A stretch of 64,000 nucleotides of DNA from Rathayibacter_A sp036510655 (GTDB taxonomy: Bacteria > Actinomycetota > Actinomycetes > Actinomycetales > Microbacteriaceae), in the NCBI GenBank assembly GCA_036510655.1, contig DATCDQ010000021.1, positions 1-64,000 on the forward strand, in the 5' to 3' direction. The notes beneath the pieces are model-generated. The model searched no databases. It was not told the DNA's origin and saw nothing but the letters and a program-made list of their open reading frames with translations. The position numbers were made by a program, and so were the translations under genes. This document shows, one piece after another, positions 50,085 through 59,145 of the stretch. How positions within the stretch are numbered: the first letter of the stretch is position 1; each line of letters begins with the position of its first letter.

Positions 50085-51629
50085 CTACAACCACCCTGCT
50101 TCGCGCAGCGCCAACCGTGAGTCATCCCTCGCCGAATACGGGATGTGCACACCCGCGACCTCCTGATAATCTTCGTGGCCGGGACCGGCGTACAGCACGA
50201 CGTCGCCGTCACCGGCCAGTGCGAGCGCGGCACGGAAGCCCGCCCGCGGATCGGGGACTTCGTAGACTTCGGCATCCGGAACAGCCTCACGGGCTCCGGC
50301 CAGCAGAGCCGCCCGAATCGCAGCCGGGTCTTCGTTTCTCGGATGGAAGTCGGTGATCACCACGGCATCGGCGCCGCGCACTGCTATGGCCCCCATCTCC
50401 GCGCGCTTCGTGGTGTCGCGGTCGCCGTCCGCACCGAAGACCATGATGATCCGTCCGTCGACGACCGCACGCAGCGCATCGAGCGTGCGTCGAAAGGCAT
50501 CCGGCGTATGGCCGTAGTCGATGAAGACGACAGGGCCGTGATCGCCGGAGATGCGTTCGGCCCTTCCCGGGATATACGCGTTGATTCCGCCGTCGCGCTC
50601 CAGCACGTGCGCAATCGCCTCGAGGTCGAACCCGGACTCGACGAGCATCACGATCGCAAGGGCCGCGTTGGCCGCCATGAACGAACCGAGCAGCGGCACG
50701 CGTGTCGTCAGCGACCTGCCGTCTGGACCTTCCAGGCGGAAGGCCGTCTCGAAGATCGACTCGGTCAGCACGGTCATGCGCCAGTCCGCCGCCGAGACGC
50801 CGTCCGTGGCCAGCGTGGTCACCGGGATGCGTGAGTCCTCCGCGAGCCGTCCGCCCCAGGGCGTGTCGACGATCACCACTCCGCGGCGCGACCGGTCGGG
50901 CTGAAACAGTGCCAGCTTCGCCTGGTAGTACTCGTCCAGATCGGCATAGTCGTCCAGGTGATCGTGGCTGAGATTGCTGAACCCTGCCACATCGAAGACG
51001 AGCCCGTCGACGCGATGCCGGGTCAGCGCCTGCGCGGAAACCTCGATCGCAACGGCCCGCACGTTCTCTTCCCGCATGCGCGCAAGGAGCGCGTGCAGTT
51101 CGCTCGCTTCCGGCGTGGTCAGGCTGCTGATCACGGCGGTGTCGCCAATGCGGCGCTCCGCCGTCGAACTGAGCCCTGAGACGACTCCGAGTTGACCGAG
51201 GATCGCACTCAGTAAGTACACGACGCTCGTCTTGCCGTTCGTGCCGGTCACGGCGAACAGGGTTGCCGGGTCCTCGCCTGTACGGTAGATCCACGCGGCG
51301 ACATCGCCGAGTGCTGAACGCGCATCCGCGGTCAGCACGATCGGCAAGCCACTGTCTGCCGCGAGCTCAGCGCCTGCCTCGTCTGTGAGGACGGCGACCG
51401 CGCCGCGCTCGGCGGCTGCGGATGCGAATCGGGCACCGTGCGCATGCCGTCCGGGAACACCGACGTAGAGGTCACCCGGCTCGACAGCAGCCGAATTCAG
51501 GCTGATGCCCGAGATCTCCACCGGGTCGATCACTCCGCGATACTCCAGTGCGAACTCGGCGACCAGCTGCGACAGCGAGCGGGCCACCGGATGCTCAGGG
51601 CGTAAGGAGGCCGACGCCGGTAGAGACAC
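50085..51629 (-). CDS. murE: UDP-N-acetylmuramoyl-tripeptide synthetase MurE
   Basis: The 514-residue ligase adds the third stem-peptide residue. It has the ATP loop VTGTNGKTSVVYLL, LTTPEASELHALLARM, and SNLSHDHLDDYADLDEYYQAKL. The specificity loop reads DFHPRNEDP where meso-diaminopimelate enzymes have DNPR, and AGPGHEDYQ where they have KGHE. This is compatible with a third residue other than meso-DAP, as in the B-type peptidoglycan of Microbacteriaceae (inference). GTG at 51629 is the start. Confidence 0.93.
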   Translation of the reverse strand: MSLPASASLRPEHPVARSLSQLVAEFALEYRGVIDPVEISGISLNSAAVEPGDLYVGVPGRHAHGARFASAAAERGAVAVLTDEAGAELAADSGLPIVLTADARSALGDVAAWIYRTGEDPATLFAVTGTNGKTSVVYLLSAILGQLGVVSGLSSTAERRIGDTAVISSLTTPEASELHALLARMREENVRAVAIEVSAQALTRHRVDGLVFDVAGFSNLSHDHLDDYADLDEYYQAKLALFQPDRSRRGVVIVDTPWGGRLAEDSRIPVTTLATDGVSAADWRMTVLTESIFETAFRLEGPDGRSLTTRVPLLGSFMAANAALAIVMLVESGFDLEAIAHVLERDGGINAYIPGRAERISGDHGPVVFIDYGHTPDAFRRTLDALRAVVDGRIIMVFGADGDRDTTKRAEMGAIAVRGADAVVITDFHPRNEDPAAIRAALLAGAREAVPDAEVYEVPDPRAGFRAALALAGDGDVVLYAGPGHEDYQEVAGVHIPYSARDDSRLALREAGWL

Positions 51630-51640
51630 GTGGCTCGCTT

Positions 51641-53416
51641 TCAGTAGAAGGGCGGGAGATTCGACGGTGCTGACACGGACGGCTTGACGCGGTACGTTTT
51701 CAGCACCTGGCTCATGATCGTTTTGAACAGCGGAGCGGCCGCAGCCGACGATGTAATCGTAGTCGGATAGCCGATGTTGACCGAAACGACATATTGCGGA
51801 TCGTCGACCGGCGCCACCCCCATGACGGACACGTAGTAATACTGCTGATAGCCGCCGTGGCCATCTGGAATTTGCGCGGTTCCGGTCTTCGCCGCGACCA
51901 GGTAGCCGGGGATCTGCAGCTGCTTGGAGACCTCGCCGGTGGTCGTAACGGATTCCAGCATGTCGAGCACCGTGTTTGCTGTCGCTGCAGACACGACCCG
52001 GGTGCCCTTCGTCGACGGTTTATCCGTGATCGTGCCATCGGCCTGCTTGCAGCCTTCCACGAGTGTGAGCGGCATGCGCACGCCGCCATTGGCCAGCGCC
52101 TGATACGCGCTGACCATCTGCGCCTGCGTCGCGGAGACGCCTTGACCGAACATCGTCGCGTACTTGGTCTGGTCGTCCCACTGTGAAACCGGATGCAGCT
52201 CGCCGCTGGATTGCCCGGGGATATTGACGGCGGTGCTCGTGCCAATGCCGAACTTCTTCAAGTAGTCGTAACGGGTCTGGTCGTCGAGCTTGGACCCGAG
52301 GATGGATATCCCAGTGTTCGACGACTCCATCAACACACCGGTCAGCGTCAGTCGCTCCGGCGCATGGTAGCCGGCGTCGTGCAAGTCGGCCCCGTTACCC
52401 GATTTGAATTCGTACGGGGCGAGCACCTGACTGGTCGGCGTCGCCTTGCCCGTGTCGATCAGCGCGGCGGCTGTCAACGACTTAAATGTCGACCCCGGCT
52501 CGAACGGTGTGCTGAACATCAAGGAGCCCCAATAGTTCGGGGCCGTCGCCCCCACATTGTTCGGATCGACCGCGGGATACTGGGCTGCGGCCTTGATGTT
52601 GCCCTTGATGTCGGTCACCGTCGCCATACCGAATTGCGCGCCGAGAGCCGGCACGGTTTGTGCCAACTGCTGGCCTGCGAACCAGGTCAGATCGGGGTCG
52701 AGCGTCGTGATGAGCGTGCCCCCGGGCTTCGCCTTCTTGCTGACGACGGTCGAACCAGGCAGGGTGACGCCGTCTTCGCTGTGCTGGTAGGTCTCCTCAC
52801 CGTTGTGTCCGGCAAGACAGGAGTTCTCGCTGAGCTCGAGACCCGCCTGCGGCTGGCCCTCTGATCCGACGAAGCCGACGAGGTTGCCCGCCACGGCGCC
52901 GTTCGGGTAGGTGCGCGCCGGATGAGACTGTGCGTACAACCAGGGAATGTTCAGCGCCTGCAGCTTTTCGTAGGCGGGCACGTCCAGGTTCTTGGCGATC
53001 AAGGCATACTGCGAGTTCGGGTTCGCCTTGAGCGCGGCCGCGATGATCGCCAGGATCTGCGCTGCGGTCTGCCCCGTGACCTTTCCGATCTCAGCGGCGG
53101 CCTGTGCGCGCGTGACCTTGGTGGTCTTGCCTGACGAATCGGTGCGCGGGAACGTCGATGCGTTGTTCGGCGCCGCCGCGAAGTCATAGCGCAGCACGCT
53201 GTCGGCCAACGGCGTTCCGTCTGCGGCAACGATCGCACCGCGCGCGGCGTAAATCGGCACCGTGTTGCCACGGCTGGCCGCCGCTTGAGCGTCGAGTGAC
53301 TCCGCGTGCACGACCTGGATGTCCACCAGCTTCACGACGAGCACGGCAACGAGCGCCAGAATCGTGACGATCGCAACCGCTGCCCGGCGTCTGGTCGACT
53401 TCACGGTCGTTGTCAC
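51641..53416 (-). CDS. ftsI: peptidoglycan transpeptidase FtsI (class B PBP3)
   Basis: The 591-residue division transpeptidase has a short cytoplasmic tail, one membrane helix (AVAIVTILALVAVLVVKLVDIQV), the pedestal region (ARGAIVAADGTPLADSV) and the catalytic domain with EPGSTFKSL (Ser nucleophile), SSNTG and KTGTAQ. GTG at 53416 is preceded by GGGAGG; a TTG at 53437 lies over that site. It follows the FtsL-like gene by 24 bp. Confidence 0.95.
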   Translation of the reverse strand: MTTTVKSTRRRAAVAIVTILALVAVLVVKLVDIQVVHAESLDAQAAASRGNTVPIYAARGAIVAADGTPLADSVLRYDFAAAPNNASTFPRTDSSGKTTKVTRAQAAAEIGKVTGQTAAQILAIIAAALKANPNSQYALIAKNLDVPAYEKLQALNIPWLYAQSHPARTYPNGAVAGNLVGFVGSEGQPQAGLELSENSCLAGHNGEETYQHSEDGVTLPGSTVVSKKAKPGGTLITTLDPDLTWFAGQQLAQTVPALGAQFGMATVTDIKGNIKAAAQYPAVDPNNVGATAPNYWGSLMFSTPFEPGSTFKSLTAAALIDTGKATPTSQVLAPYEFKSGNGADLHDAGYHAPERLTLTGVLMESSNTGISILGSKLDDQTRYDYLKKFGIGTSTAVNIPGQSSGELHPVSQWDDQTKYATMFGQGVSATQAQMVSAYQALANGGVRMPLTLVEGCKQADGTITDKPSTKGTRVVSAATANTVLDMLESVTTTGEVSKQLQIPGYLVAAKTGTAQIPDGHGGYQQYYYVSVMGVAPVDDPQYVVSVNIGYPTTITSSAAAAPLFKTIMSQVLKTYRVKPSVSAPSNLPPFY

Positions 53417-53440
53417 AGCGCGGTACCTCCCGATCAAGAG

Positions 53441-54079
53441 TTAGTGCGTCGTCGGAGAAGGCAACGCACCGTTCAACGCTACGGGGCCGCTCGACGCTTG
53501 CGAGGCATTCGGTGCCGGTGTGGCTGCAACGTTCGCAGGAGATCCAGAGGTTGTAGCGGTGGAGCTTTTCGCACCTGGCTTCTGGCCGGCAAGCGGTACA
53601 CCGGCCAACAGCGCGTTCGGAACGAGGTTTCCGGATGTGCCGGTCACCGCGCCCGCAGCTGCGGACGCGGGGGCAGGGGACCCGAGAACGGCGCCATCCG
53701 ACAACCGAAGGTAAACCGGAGTTCCGTTGCTGACCATGCCGAGCGCATTCGCGTTGGCGGCCAGGTTCTGCGGCGAGGACAGGGTGTTGACCTCTTCTGA
53801 GGCAGCCTGAAGGCTGCGCTGAAGGGACGAGTTTGCACTGTTCAGGCTGCCGAGCTGATAGGCCCCCTGCGAGACGCCGATGCTCAGCAGCAGCTGGGTG
53901 ACCACGATCGCCAACACCGTAGCAACGGTGACGGCGGCATAGAACAACCGCGGCTTCGCCCGACGTTGCGTGCGGGTGGAAACCGCCTCAAGATGCGTAG
54001 GCCGCTGGAACTCACGAGGTGCGGCACGGCCGGTCCAGCGCGTCGGCTGCAGCGGTTCGATCTGGGCCGTTGCGTTCAT
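53441..54079 (-). CDS. ftsL: FtsL-like division protein
   Basis: A 212-residue bitopic protein located where ftsL belongs. A basic N-terminus leads to one helix (LFYAAVTVATVLAIVVTQLLL), then a leucine-zipper-like coiled coil (YQLGSLNSANSSLQRSLQAASEEV), then a long extracellular Ala/Pro/Ser/Thr-rich tail (about 130-212) absent from small FtsL proteins of other phyla. The function is inferred from position and topology. ATG overlaps the rsmH stop as ATGA. Confidence 0.82.
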   Translation of the reverse strand: MNATAQIEPLQPTRWTGRAAPREFQRPTHLEAVSTRTQRRAKPRLFYAAVTVATVLAIVVTQLLLSIGVSQGAYQLGSLNSANSSLQRSLQAASEEVNTLSSPQNLAANANALGMVSNGTPVYLRLSDGAVLGSPAPASAAAGAVTGTSGNLVPNALLAGVPLAGQKPGAKSSTATTSGSPANVAATPAPNASQASSGPVALNGALPSPTTH

Positions 54080-55029
54080 GAGTTCCCCCGTACTCGTTCG
54101 GCTGCGCGCAGACGTACGGGCGTCGCCCGCGGATTCGCCGCCTTTTCACTGTCATTTGCGAGCTCGGCCCCACGCACGAGCAAACGCAATTGCGGTTGGT
54201 GTTCCGGCAGCTCGACCGGAAGGCCGAGCGGCGCCGTCGACGAGGAGCGCGCATGCAGAAACTGCTTGACGATCCGGTCTTCCAGCGACTGATAGGCCAG
54301 CACCACGATGCGACCGTGCAGCGCCAGCGCGTCCACTGCGCGCGGAAGCGCTCTCTCGAGCGCCGCCAACTCTTGGTTGACCTCGATCCGCAACGCCTGG
54401 AATACACGCTTGGCCGGATGTCCAGTCCGCTGAACGGCCGCCGGCGTTGCAGCAGCGATCGCGTCGACGAGTTGCGCCGAGTGCACGAACGGCTCGGTCT
54501 GCCGCAGCTGCACGATCCGTCGCGCATAGCGAGCGGCAAGTTTCTCCTCGCCGTATTGGTGGAAAATGCGGCGCAGGTCTGCCTCGGAGTACTCCGCGAG
54601 GATCATCTCCGCCGTTAGTTCGCCGGTGGAGTCCATCCGCATGTCCAGCGGCGCATCCTTCGAGTAGGAGAACCCGCGCTCGACGCGATCCAGCTGCAGC
54701 GAGGACACGCCGAGATCGAACAGCACCCCCTGCACTCTCGGAATCCTCAGCTCGGCCAGCGTGTCGTCGATACCGTCGAACACGGCGTGCACAAGACGCA
54801 CCCGCTCGCCGAATGAGGCAAGCCGCTCGCCAGCCAGAGCAAGCGCCTCGGTGTCCCGATCGAGACCGACCACCGTCAGGTGCGGAAACCGGGTGAGGAA
54901 GGCCTCAGCATGCCCTCCCATGCCGAGCGTCGCATCCACGAGAACGGCGCCTTCCGCGTGGACGGCAGGCGCAAGCAGCTCGATGCACCGTTCGAGGAGG
55001 ACCGGGGTGTGCAGGTCGCGAATCGCCAT
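54076..55029 (-). CDS. rsmH: 16S rRNA (cytosine1402-N4)-methyltransferase RsmH
   Basis: The 317-residue SAM enzyme has HTPVLLERCIELL, LVDATLGMGGHAEAFL (SAM loop), FDLGVSSLQLDRVERGFSY, APLDMRMD and RVFQALRIEVNQEL. Start MAIRDLHTPVL at 55029 matches the family; a possible ATG at 55068 adds 13 residues. It is the second gene of the mraZ-led block. Confidence 0.95.
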   Translation of the reverse strand: MAIRDLHTPVLLERCIELLAPAVHAEGAVLVDATLGMGGHAEAFLTRFPHLTVVGLDRDTEALALAGERLASFGERVRLVHAVFDGIDDTLAELRIPRVQGVLFDLGVSSLQLDRVERGFSYSKDAPLDMRMDSTGELTAEMILAEYSEADLRRIFHQYGEEKLAARYARRIVQLRQTEPFVHSAQLVDAIAAATPAAVQRTGHPAKRVFQALRIEVNQELAALERALPRAVDALALHGRIVVLAYQSLEDRIVKQFLHARSSSTAPLGLPVELPEHQPQLRLLVRGAELANDSEKAANPRATPVRLRAAERVRGNS

Positions 55030-55134
55030 ATTCGGCCGGAGTTCTTGCTCCTGATTCCTGATCCCCATCCATTCCGACCTGGCACCGGGGAAGTGTGTCA
55101 GGGCGGTGAATGGCTGGGAGTCGGGCGCCAGGCG

Positions 55135-55566
55135 CTAGAACAATCCCGGAATCACCTCCTCGGTCGTATCTGCGAATGTTGCTTCCTGCTGTGCGAGATA
55201 GGTCTCCCATGCCTCGCTGTCCCAGATCTCGGCGCGCGATCCGGCGCCGATCACGATCAGTTCTCTGTCGAGTCCGGCATAACTGCGCAGCATCTGCGGA
55301 ATGGTCACCCTGTGCTGCTTGTCCGGAGTCTCAGCGCTCGCGCCGGACAGGAACACGCGGAGGTAGTCCCTGGCTTGCTTGCTCGTGACCGGCGCCTGGC
55401 GGATCTTCTCGTGCACAGACTCGAACTCGCGCTGACTGAACACGTAGAGGCAGTGCTCCTGGCCGCGCGTCATCACGATTCCGGATGCAAGTTCCTCGCG
55501 AAACTTCGCCGGCAGGATGATCCGCCCTTTTTCGTCGAGTTTGGGGGCATAGGTGCCAAGAAACAT
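55135..55566 (-). CDS. mraZ: transcriptional regulator MraZ
   Basis: A 143-residue AbrB-like protein with two DNA-binding repeats: MFLGTYAPKLDEKGRIILPAK and, in the second half, DKQHRVTIPQMLRSYAGL, each holding the conserved arginines. MraZ forms ring octamers and represses its own division operon by binding GTGG-type repeats. Three such repeats lie 38-67 bp upstream of the start (55604-55633). ATG at 55566 was chosen for the conserved N-terminus and the GGGGGAAAG just before it. Confidence 0.95.
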   Translation of the reverse strand: MFLGTYAPKLDEKGRIILPAKFREELASGIVMTRGQEHCLYVFSQREFESVHEKIRQAPVTSKQARDYLRVFLSGASAETPDKQHRVTIPQMLRSYAGLDRELIVIGAGSRAEIWDSEAWETYLAQQEATFADTTEEVIPGLF

Positions 55567-55603
55567 TGGCTTTCCCCCACATCTTCCGGCCAAGGTATCG
55601 GTG

Positions 55604-55633
55604 TGACCCCACTTTACTCCACATCCATCCACA
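55604..55633 (-). promoter_or_regulatory. MraZ-binding repeats, three boxes 10 bp apart
   Basis: On the minus strand the boxes read TGTGGATGGA, TGTGGAGTAA and AGTGGGGTCA, in exact 10-bp phase, like known MraZ operators. The first box overlaps a 17-bp perfect palindrome (ATCCACA-TAT-TGTGGAT, 55627-55643). Confidence 0.75.
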
Positions 55634-55751
55634 TATTGTGGATATTTGACCAAACAACGAAAATTGTCACCGTTTCTCCGCTGGAAATCAGGGAATTATA
55701 AGGTGGAGGGAAATGGAGCACTGAGGTCGAAACGCAGTCAATTTTGGGCAT

Positions 55752-55780
55752 AAAAAAAGGGCCGATCAGATGATCGACCC
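55752..55780 (-). terminator. intrinsic terminator after the DUF3040 gene
   Basis: On the minus strand GGGTCGATCA and TGATCGGCCC form a stem with one G-U pair, followed at once by seven Ts (55758-55752). It ends the leftward DUF3040 transcript about 20 bp after its stop, upstream of the mraZ operator region. Confidence 0.85.
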
Positions 55781-55799
55781 TGGTTTGGCGTTGCTGGGA

Positions 55800-56183
55800 T
55801 CAGCTACCGCCGTCTTGCCTCTTGTCCCAGCGCTCGTTGAGCTTGTCCATGAAACCCTGATTGTCGCGACCCTTAGCTGCCGCCGTCTTCGTCTGTGTCG
55901 ACTCCTCCGGCCCGCCGGCGCGATGCCGCGGCGGCGTGATGGCGATCAGGACGCCGGCCAGCATGACCACGAACCCGAGGACGCCGACCAGCGCGACCTG
56001 TACGAGGACGCCGACGATCAGACATCCGACGCCGACGACGGTGATCAGAATGCCGAGAACAATCGACCGGTAGGCGGGCTTACCTCGTCGACCACCGACG
56101 GTCGCGACGAAATCCGCGTCGTTGTGATAGAGACTGCGCTCCATCTCTTCGAGGAGGCGCTGCTCGTGCTCCGAAAGCGGCAT
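55800..56183 (-). CDS. DUF3040 domain membrane protein
   Basis: A 127-residue protein beginning MPLSEHEQRLLEEMERSLYHNDADFV, the DUF3040 signature, then two membrane helices (SIVLGILITVVGVGCLIVGV and VALVGVLGFVVMLAGVLIAIT) and a charged tail. The family is actinobacterial and sits next to mraZ in many genomes. The function is unknown. Confidence 0.9.
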   Translation of the reverse strand: MPLSEHEQRLLEEMERSLYHNDADFVATVGGRRGKPAYRSIVLGILITVVGVGCLIVGVLVQVALVGVLGFVVMLAGVLIAITPPRHRAGGPEESTQTKTAAAKGRDNQGFMDKLNERWDKRQDGGS

Positions 56184-56260
56184 CCCAATCCCCCTCTTTT
56201 CGGGTTCAATGCGTTACTTACAACTCATTCTAGTCTTGTCCGCGCGGCTAGGCTAGGCGC

Positions 56261-57364
56261 GTGTCTGAAAGCAATCGACTCGCCGAACTCGTACAAGCTC
56301 GTATCGATCGATTCCTTGACGAACGCACTCCTATTCTCGCCTCGATCAGCGACGACCTCGTGCCTTTCTGTGACTTCTCCCGGCAGTTTCTCAGTGGCGG
56401 CAAGCGTTTCCGCGCTCAGTTCTGTTACCGCGGCTGGCAAAGCGTCCATGGCACCGATGGCGCGGACGGTCAGCCGAGCGCAGCCGACGCGGCGATCGGT
56501 GCTGCGGCGGCGCTTGAGGTGTTCCATGCCGCCGCTCTGGTGCACGATGACATCATCGACAGTTCAGACACGCGCCGGCGCGGACCAAGCGCTCACCGGC
56601 GGTTCGAGGCGCTGCACGATCGCCTCGGCTACGCGGGCACGGCGCACGACTTCGGCACGGCTTCGGCGCTCCTGCTGGGCGATCTGCTGCTGGGGTGGAG
56701 CGATGAATTGCTCGACGAGTCGCTGGGCGCGCTCGACGACCCCCAACAGGCAGTGGCTGTCCGCCGGCAGTTCAACCGGATGCGCACCGAGGTCACGGCC
56801 GGGCAGTATCTCGACATCCTGGAGGAACGGGCGTGGAGCACTCGAGAGGAAGACGAGCTACTGGCGCACGCTCAGCGCGTGATCATCTACAAGTCGGCGA
56901 AGTACAGCGTGGAAGCTCCGCTTCTGATCGGAGCGACGATCGCCGGCGCCCGCGAGGCACAACGCGACGCACTACACGCGTTCGGCCTTCCGTTGGGCAT
57001 CGCGTACCAACTGCGCGACGACCTGCTCGGGGTGTTCGGCGACGCAGCGATCACGGGCAAGCCGAGCGGAGACGATCTGCGTGAGGGCAAGCGCACTGTG
57101 CTGATCGCGCTCGCCCGGCGGAAGCTGCCCGTTTCCGCGCGACACCTGCTGGACGAACTCCTCGGCGATCCGAAACTCGACGACACTCAGATCGCCATGC
57201 TGCACAGCACGATCAGAGCCAGCGGCGCCGTCGAGGAAGTCGAAGCCCTCATCTCCCGCAACGCGGGCCGAGCCAACGCAGCGCTCGATGAGGCGCCGCT
57301 GGATCCCGCAGCGATCAGACAACTGCGCAATCTGACCCGCTCCGTCACAGATCGCGTGGCGTAA
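56261..57364 (+). CDS. polyprenyl (geranylgeranyl-type) diphosphate synthase
   Basis: The 367-residue trans-prenyltransferase carries GGKRFRAQFCYRGW, the first Asp-rich motif in ALVHDDIIDSSDTRRG-type sequence (here HDDIIDSSDTRRRG), the GDLLLGWSDELL helix and the second motif QLRDDLLGVFGD. It condenses isopentenyl diphosphate into longer prenyl chains for menaquinone or lipid carriers; chain length cannot be read. GTG at 56261 is the start, with no clear ribosome binding site. It corresponds in context to mycobacterial idsA2. Confidence 0.9.
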   Translation: MSESNRLAELVQARIDRFLDERTPILASISDDLVPFCDFSRQFLSGGKRFRAQFCYRGWQSVHGTDGADGQPSAADAAIGAAAALEVFHAAALVHDDIIDSSDTRRRGPSAHRRFEALHDRLGYAGTAHDFGTASALLLGDLLLGWSDELLDESLGALDDPQQAVAVRRQFNRMRTEVTAGQYLDILEERAWSTREEDELLAHAQRVIIYKSAKYSVEAPLLIGATIAGAREAQRDALHAFGLPLGIAYQLRDDLLGVFGDAAITGKPSGDDLREGKRTVLIALARRKLPVSARHLLDELLGDPKLDDTQIAMLHSTIRASGAVEEVEALISRNAGRANAALDEAPLDPAAIRQLRNLTRSVTDRVA

Positions 57365-57386
57365 GCCTCGCTGAGCCGAGAACCGC

Positions 57387-57716
57387 TCAGCCGAGCGCTT
57401 GGGCGACGCGGCGCACCTCTGCCTTTCGGCCCGCGAGCAACGCGTCGATCGGGGCGGCGCGGAGGCTGTCCTCGGTATCCAACAGCCACTCCATCGCATT
57501 CTCGTCAGAGAAGCCGGCGTCCGCGAGCACGAACAGGGTGCCGCGCAATTCATGCATCGGTTCTCCGTCCACCAGGAAGTCCGCGGGGACCTTGAGTACA
57601 CCATCACGCCGAACAGCAAGCAAGTGGCGGTCCTCGATCAGTCTGTGCACTCTGCCGACGCTGACTCCAAGGAGTTCGACAAGGTCGGGAATGGTCAGCC
57701 AGGTTCGTTCGGTCAC
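57387..57716 (-). CDS. Rv2175c-like DNA-binding protein
   Basis: A 109-residue protein with an N-terminal winged-helix-like segment (WLTIPDLVELLGVSVGRVHRLIEDRHLLAVRRDG) and C-terminal helices typical of the Rv2175c family. In Mycobacterium tuberculosis Rv2175c binds DNA and is phosphorylated by the adjacent kinase PknL. Here the PknL-like kinase is two genes away, so the pair may work together (inference). It is convergent with the prenyl synthase. Confidence 0.9.
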   Translation of the reverse strand: MTERTWLTIPDLVELLGVSVGRVHRLIEDRHLLAVRRDGVLKVPADFLVDGEPMHELRGTLFVLADAGFSDENAMEWLLDTEDSLRAAPIDALLAGRKAEVRRVAQALG

Positions 57717-57914
57717 AGCACTAGATTGCCATGAATGTCACGGTCGCTGTGCATCGCAGTAAAGTCACGATTCCGTAAATCCCGCCACCACGCGCGGCGG
57801 TCGTTGACTCCGACCCCGATCCGTGTCAGCGTGTGCCCAGATAGTTATCGGCCCAGCTGGCCATCAGCCGAGCTGGCAAGAAGTCGACACGGCTACAGAT
57901 CGACGGGGGTGTTC

Positions 57915-59075
57915 ATGTCGCCGATGCTGCAACCGGCTGCCGACGCACCGGAGCCTCAGCGGGAGACCGAACCGCGCGAAGCGGGCACCGGTGAAACCAA
58001 GCGCGAGCCGCGGCACCTCGTCTCTCTGACGCCGGCGCGACGCGCGAAGGCCATTCTCGCGACGGTGCCGCTTGTGGTGGTGAGCACGATCGCGCTGTCG
58101 GTCGGCATGGCCGGTCCCGCCTCGGCCGCACAAGTGCGGCGCGTCGACCGTGTCAAGCCGAGCGACAATACGCAGCGCGCCACGCGCGAGGCGGTCCAAC
58201 CTCGATCCGCCGAGAGCGCGCCGAAATCATACGTGGTGATTGCAGGCGACACGGTCAGCGGCGTCGCCGGACGATACGGACTGTCGACAGCGAGCATCCT
58301 CGCACTGAACGGACTGAGCTGGAAGAGTCTCATCTTTCCGGGCCAGACGCTGATCTTGACCGATGGGCCGCTTCCGCCCGCCCCGAGCACGGCAACGACC
58401 TCGGAGTCGATAACACGTCACACCGTCGTGGCAGGCGACACGGTCAGCGGCATAGCGCAGTCGTACGGGCTCAACACGCAGACGGTGCTCAGCGCGAACG
58501 GCCTCGACGCCTCAAGCGTGATCTACCCCGGCGAAACAATCGCCATTCCGGATACGACGCCGGCCGGCTCTTCGACCGTAACGGCGCCCGCACCCGCGCA
58601 TGCTCCCGCCCAGGCGATAGACCCGGCACCATCCCCGTCACCGAGCGCCGCATCCGGCGTGGTGACACCGCTCAGCGCGGAAATGCGCAGCAACGCGCAG
58701 ACGATCATCGCGGTCGGCCGCGCTGAGGGTGTCGACGACTACGGGCTCGTCATCGCGCTGACCGCTGCCATGCAGGAGTCCGGCCTGCGCAACCTTCAGG
58801 TCGGCGACCGCGATTCGCTCGGCCTTTTTCAGCAGCGGCCGAGTACGGGCTGGGGAACACCGGAACAGATCATGGATCCGAGGTTCGCCGCACGGTCATT
58901 CTTCGGTGGAGCAAACAATCCGCACCCCGGGGTGACCAAGGGGCTGCTCGATTTTCCGGGATGGTCTTCGATGACCGTGTCGCAGGCGGCGCAGGCGGTC
59001 CAACTGTCAGCGCACCCGGGTGCGTACGCGAGGTGGGAGGCATCCGCTCGCGCCTGGCTGGCCGAGCTGGAATGA
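57915..59075 (+). CDS. secreted LysM protein with C-terminal lysozyme-like domain
   Basis: A 386-residue protein: a basic cytoplasmic N-terminus, a signal/anchor helix (ILATVPLVVVSTIALSVGM, then GPASAAQ), two LysM repeats (VVIAGDTVSGVAGRYGLS to GQTLIL and TVVAGDTVSGIAQSYGLN to GETIAI), a Pro/Ala linker and a C-terminal domain (ALTAAMQESGLRNL, DSLGLFQQRPSTGWG) resembling transglycosylases with a likely catalytic Glu in QESGL. It should bind and trim peptidoglycan. ATG at 57915 follows GGGGGTG; upstream readings lack protein character. It is divergent from the Rv2175c-like gene. Confidence 0.85.
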   Translation: MSPMLQPAADAPEPQRETEPREAGTGETKREPRHLVSLTPARRAKAILATVPLVVVSTIALSVGMAGPASAAQVRRVDRVKPSDNTQRATREAVQPRSAESAPKSYVVIAGDTVSGVAGRYGLSTASILALNGLSWKSLIFPGQTLILTDGPLPPAPSTATTSESITRHTVVAGDTVSGIAQSYGLNTQTVLSANGLDASSVIYPGETIAIPDTTPAGSSTVTAPAPAHAPAQAIDPAPSPSPSAASGVVTPLSAEMRSNAQTIIAVGRAEGVDDYGLVIALTAAMQESGLRNLQVGDRDSLGLFQQRPSTGWGTPEQIMDPRFAARSFFGGANNPHPGVTKGLLDFPGWSSMTVSQAAQAVQLSAHPGAYARWEASARAWLAELE

Positions 59076-59145
59076 CAACGCGCGGGCGCTGTCGCTCACG
59101 GTGTTTTATCCGGATTGCAGCCACATCGATCTCTAGACTCGAACG

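Noticed and set aside
57717..57914. A ydaO-type cyclic di-AMP riboswitch before the LysM protein gene
   Set aside because: Such switches precede wall hydrolases in actinobacteria, but the conserved core sequences could not be found by eye here or upstream of the M23 gene at 12073-12304.
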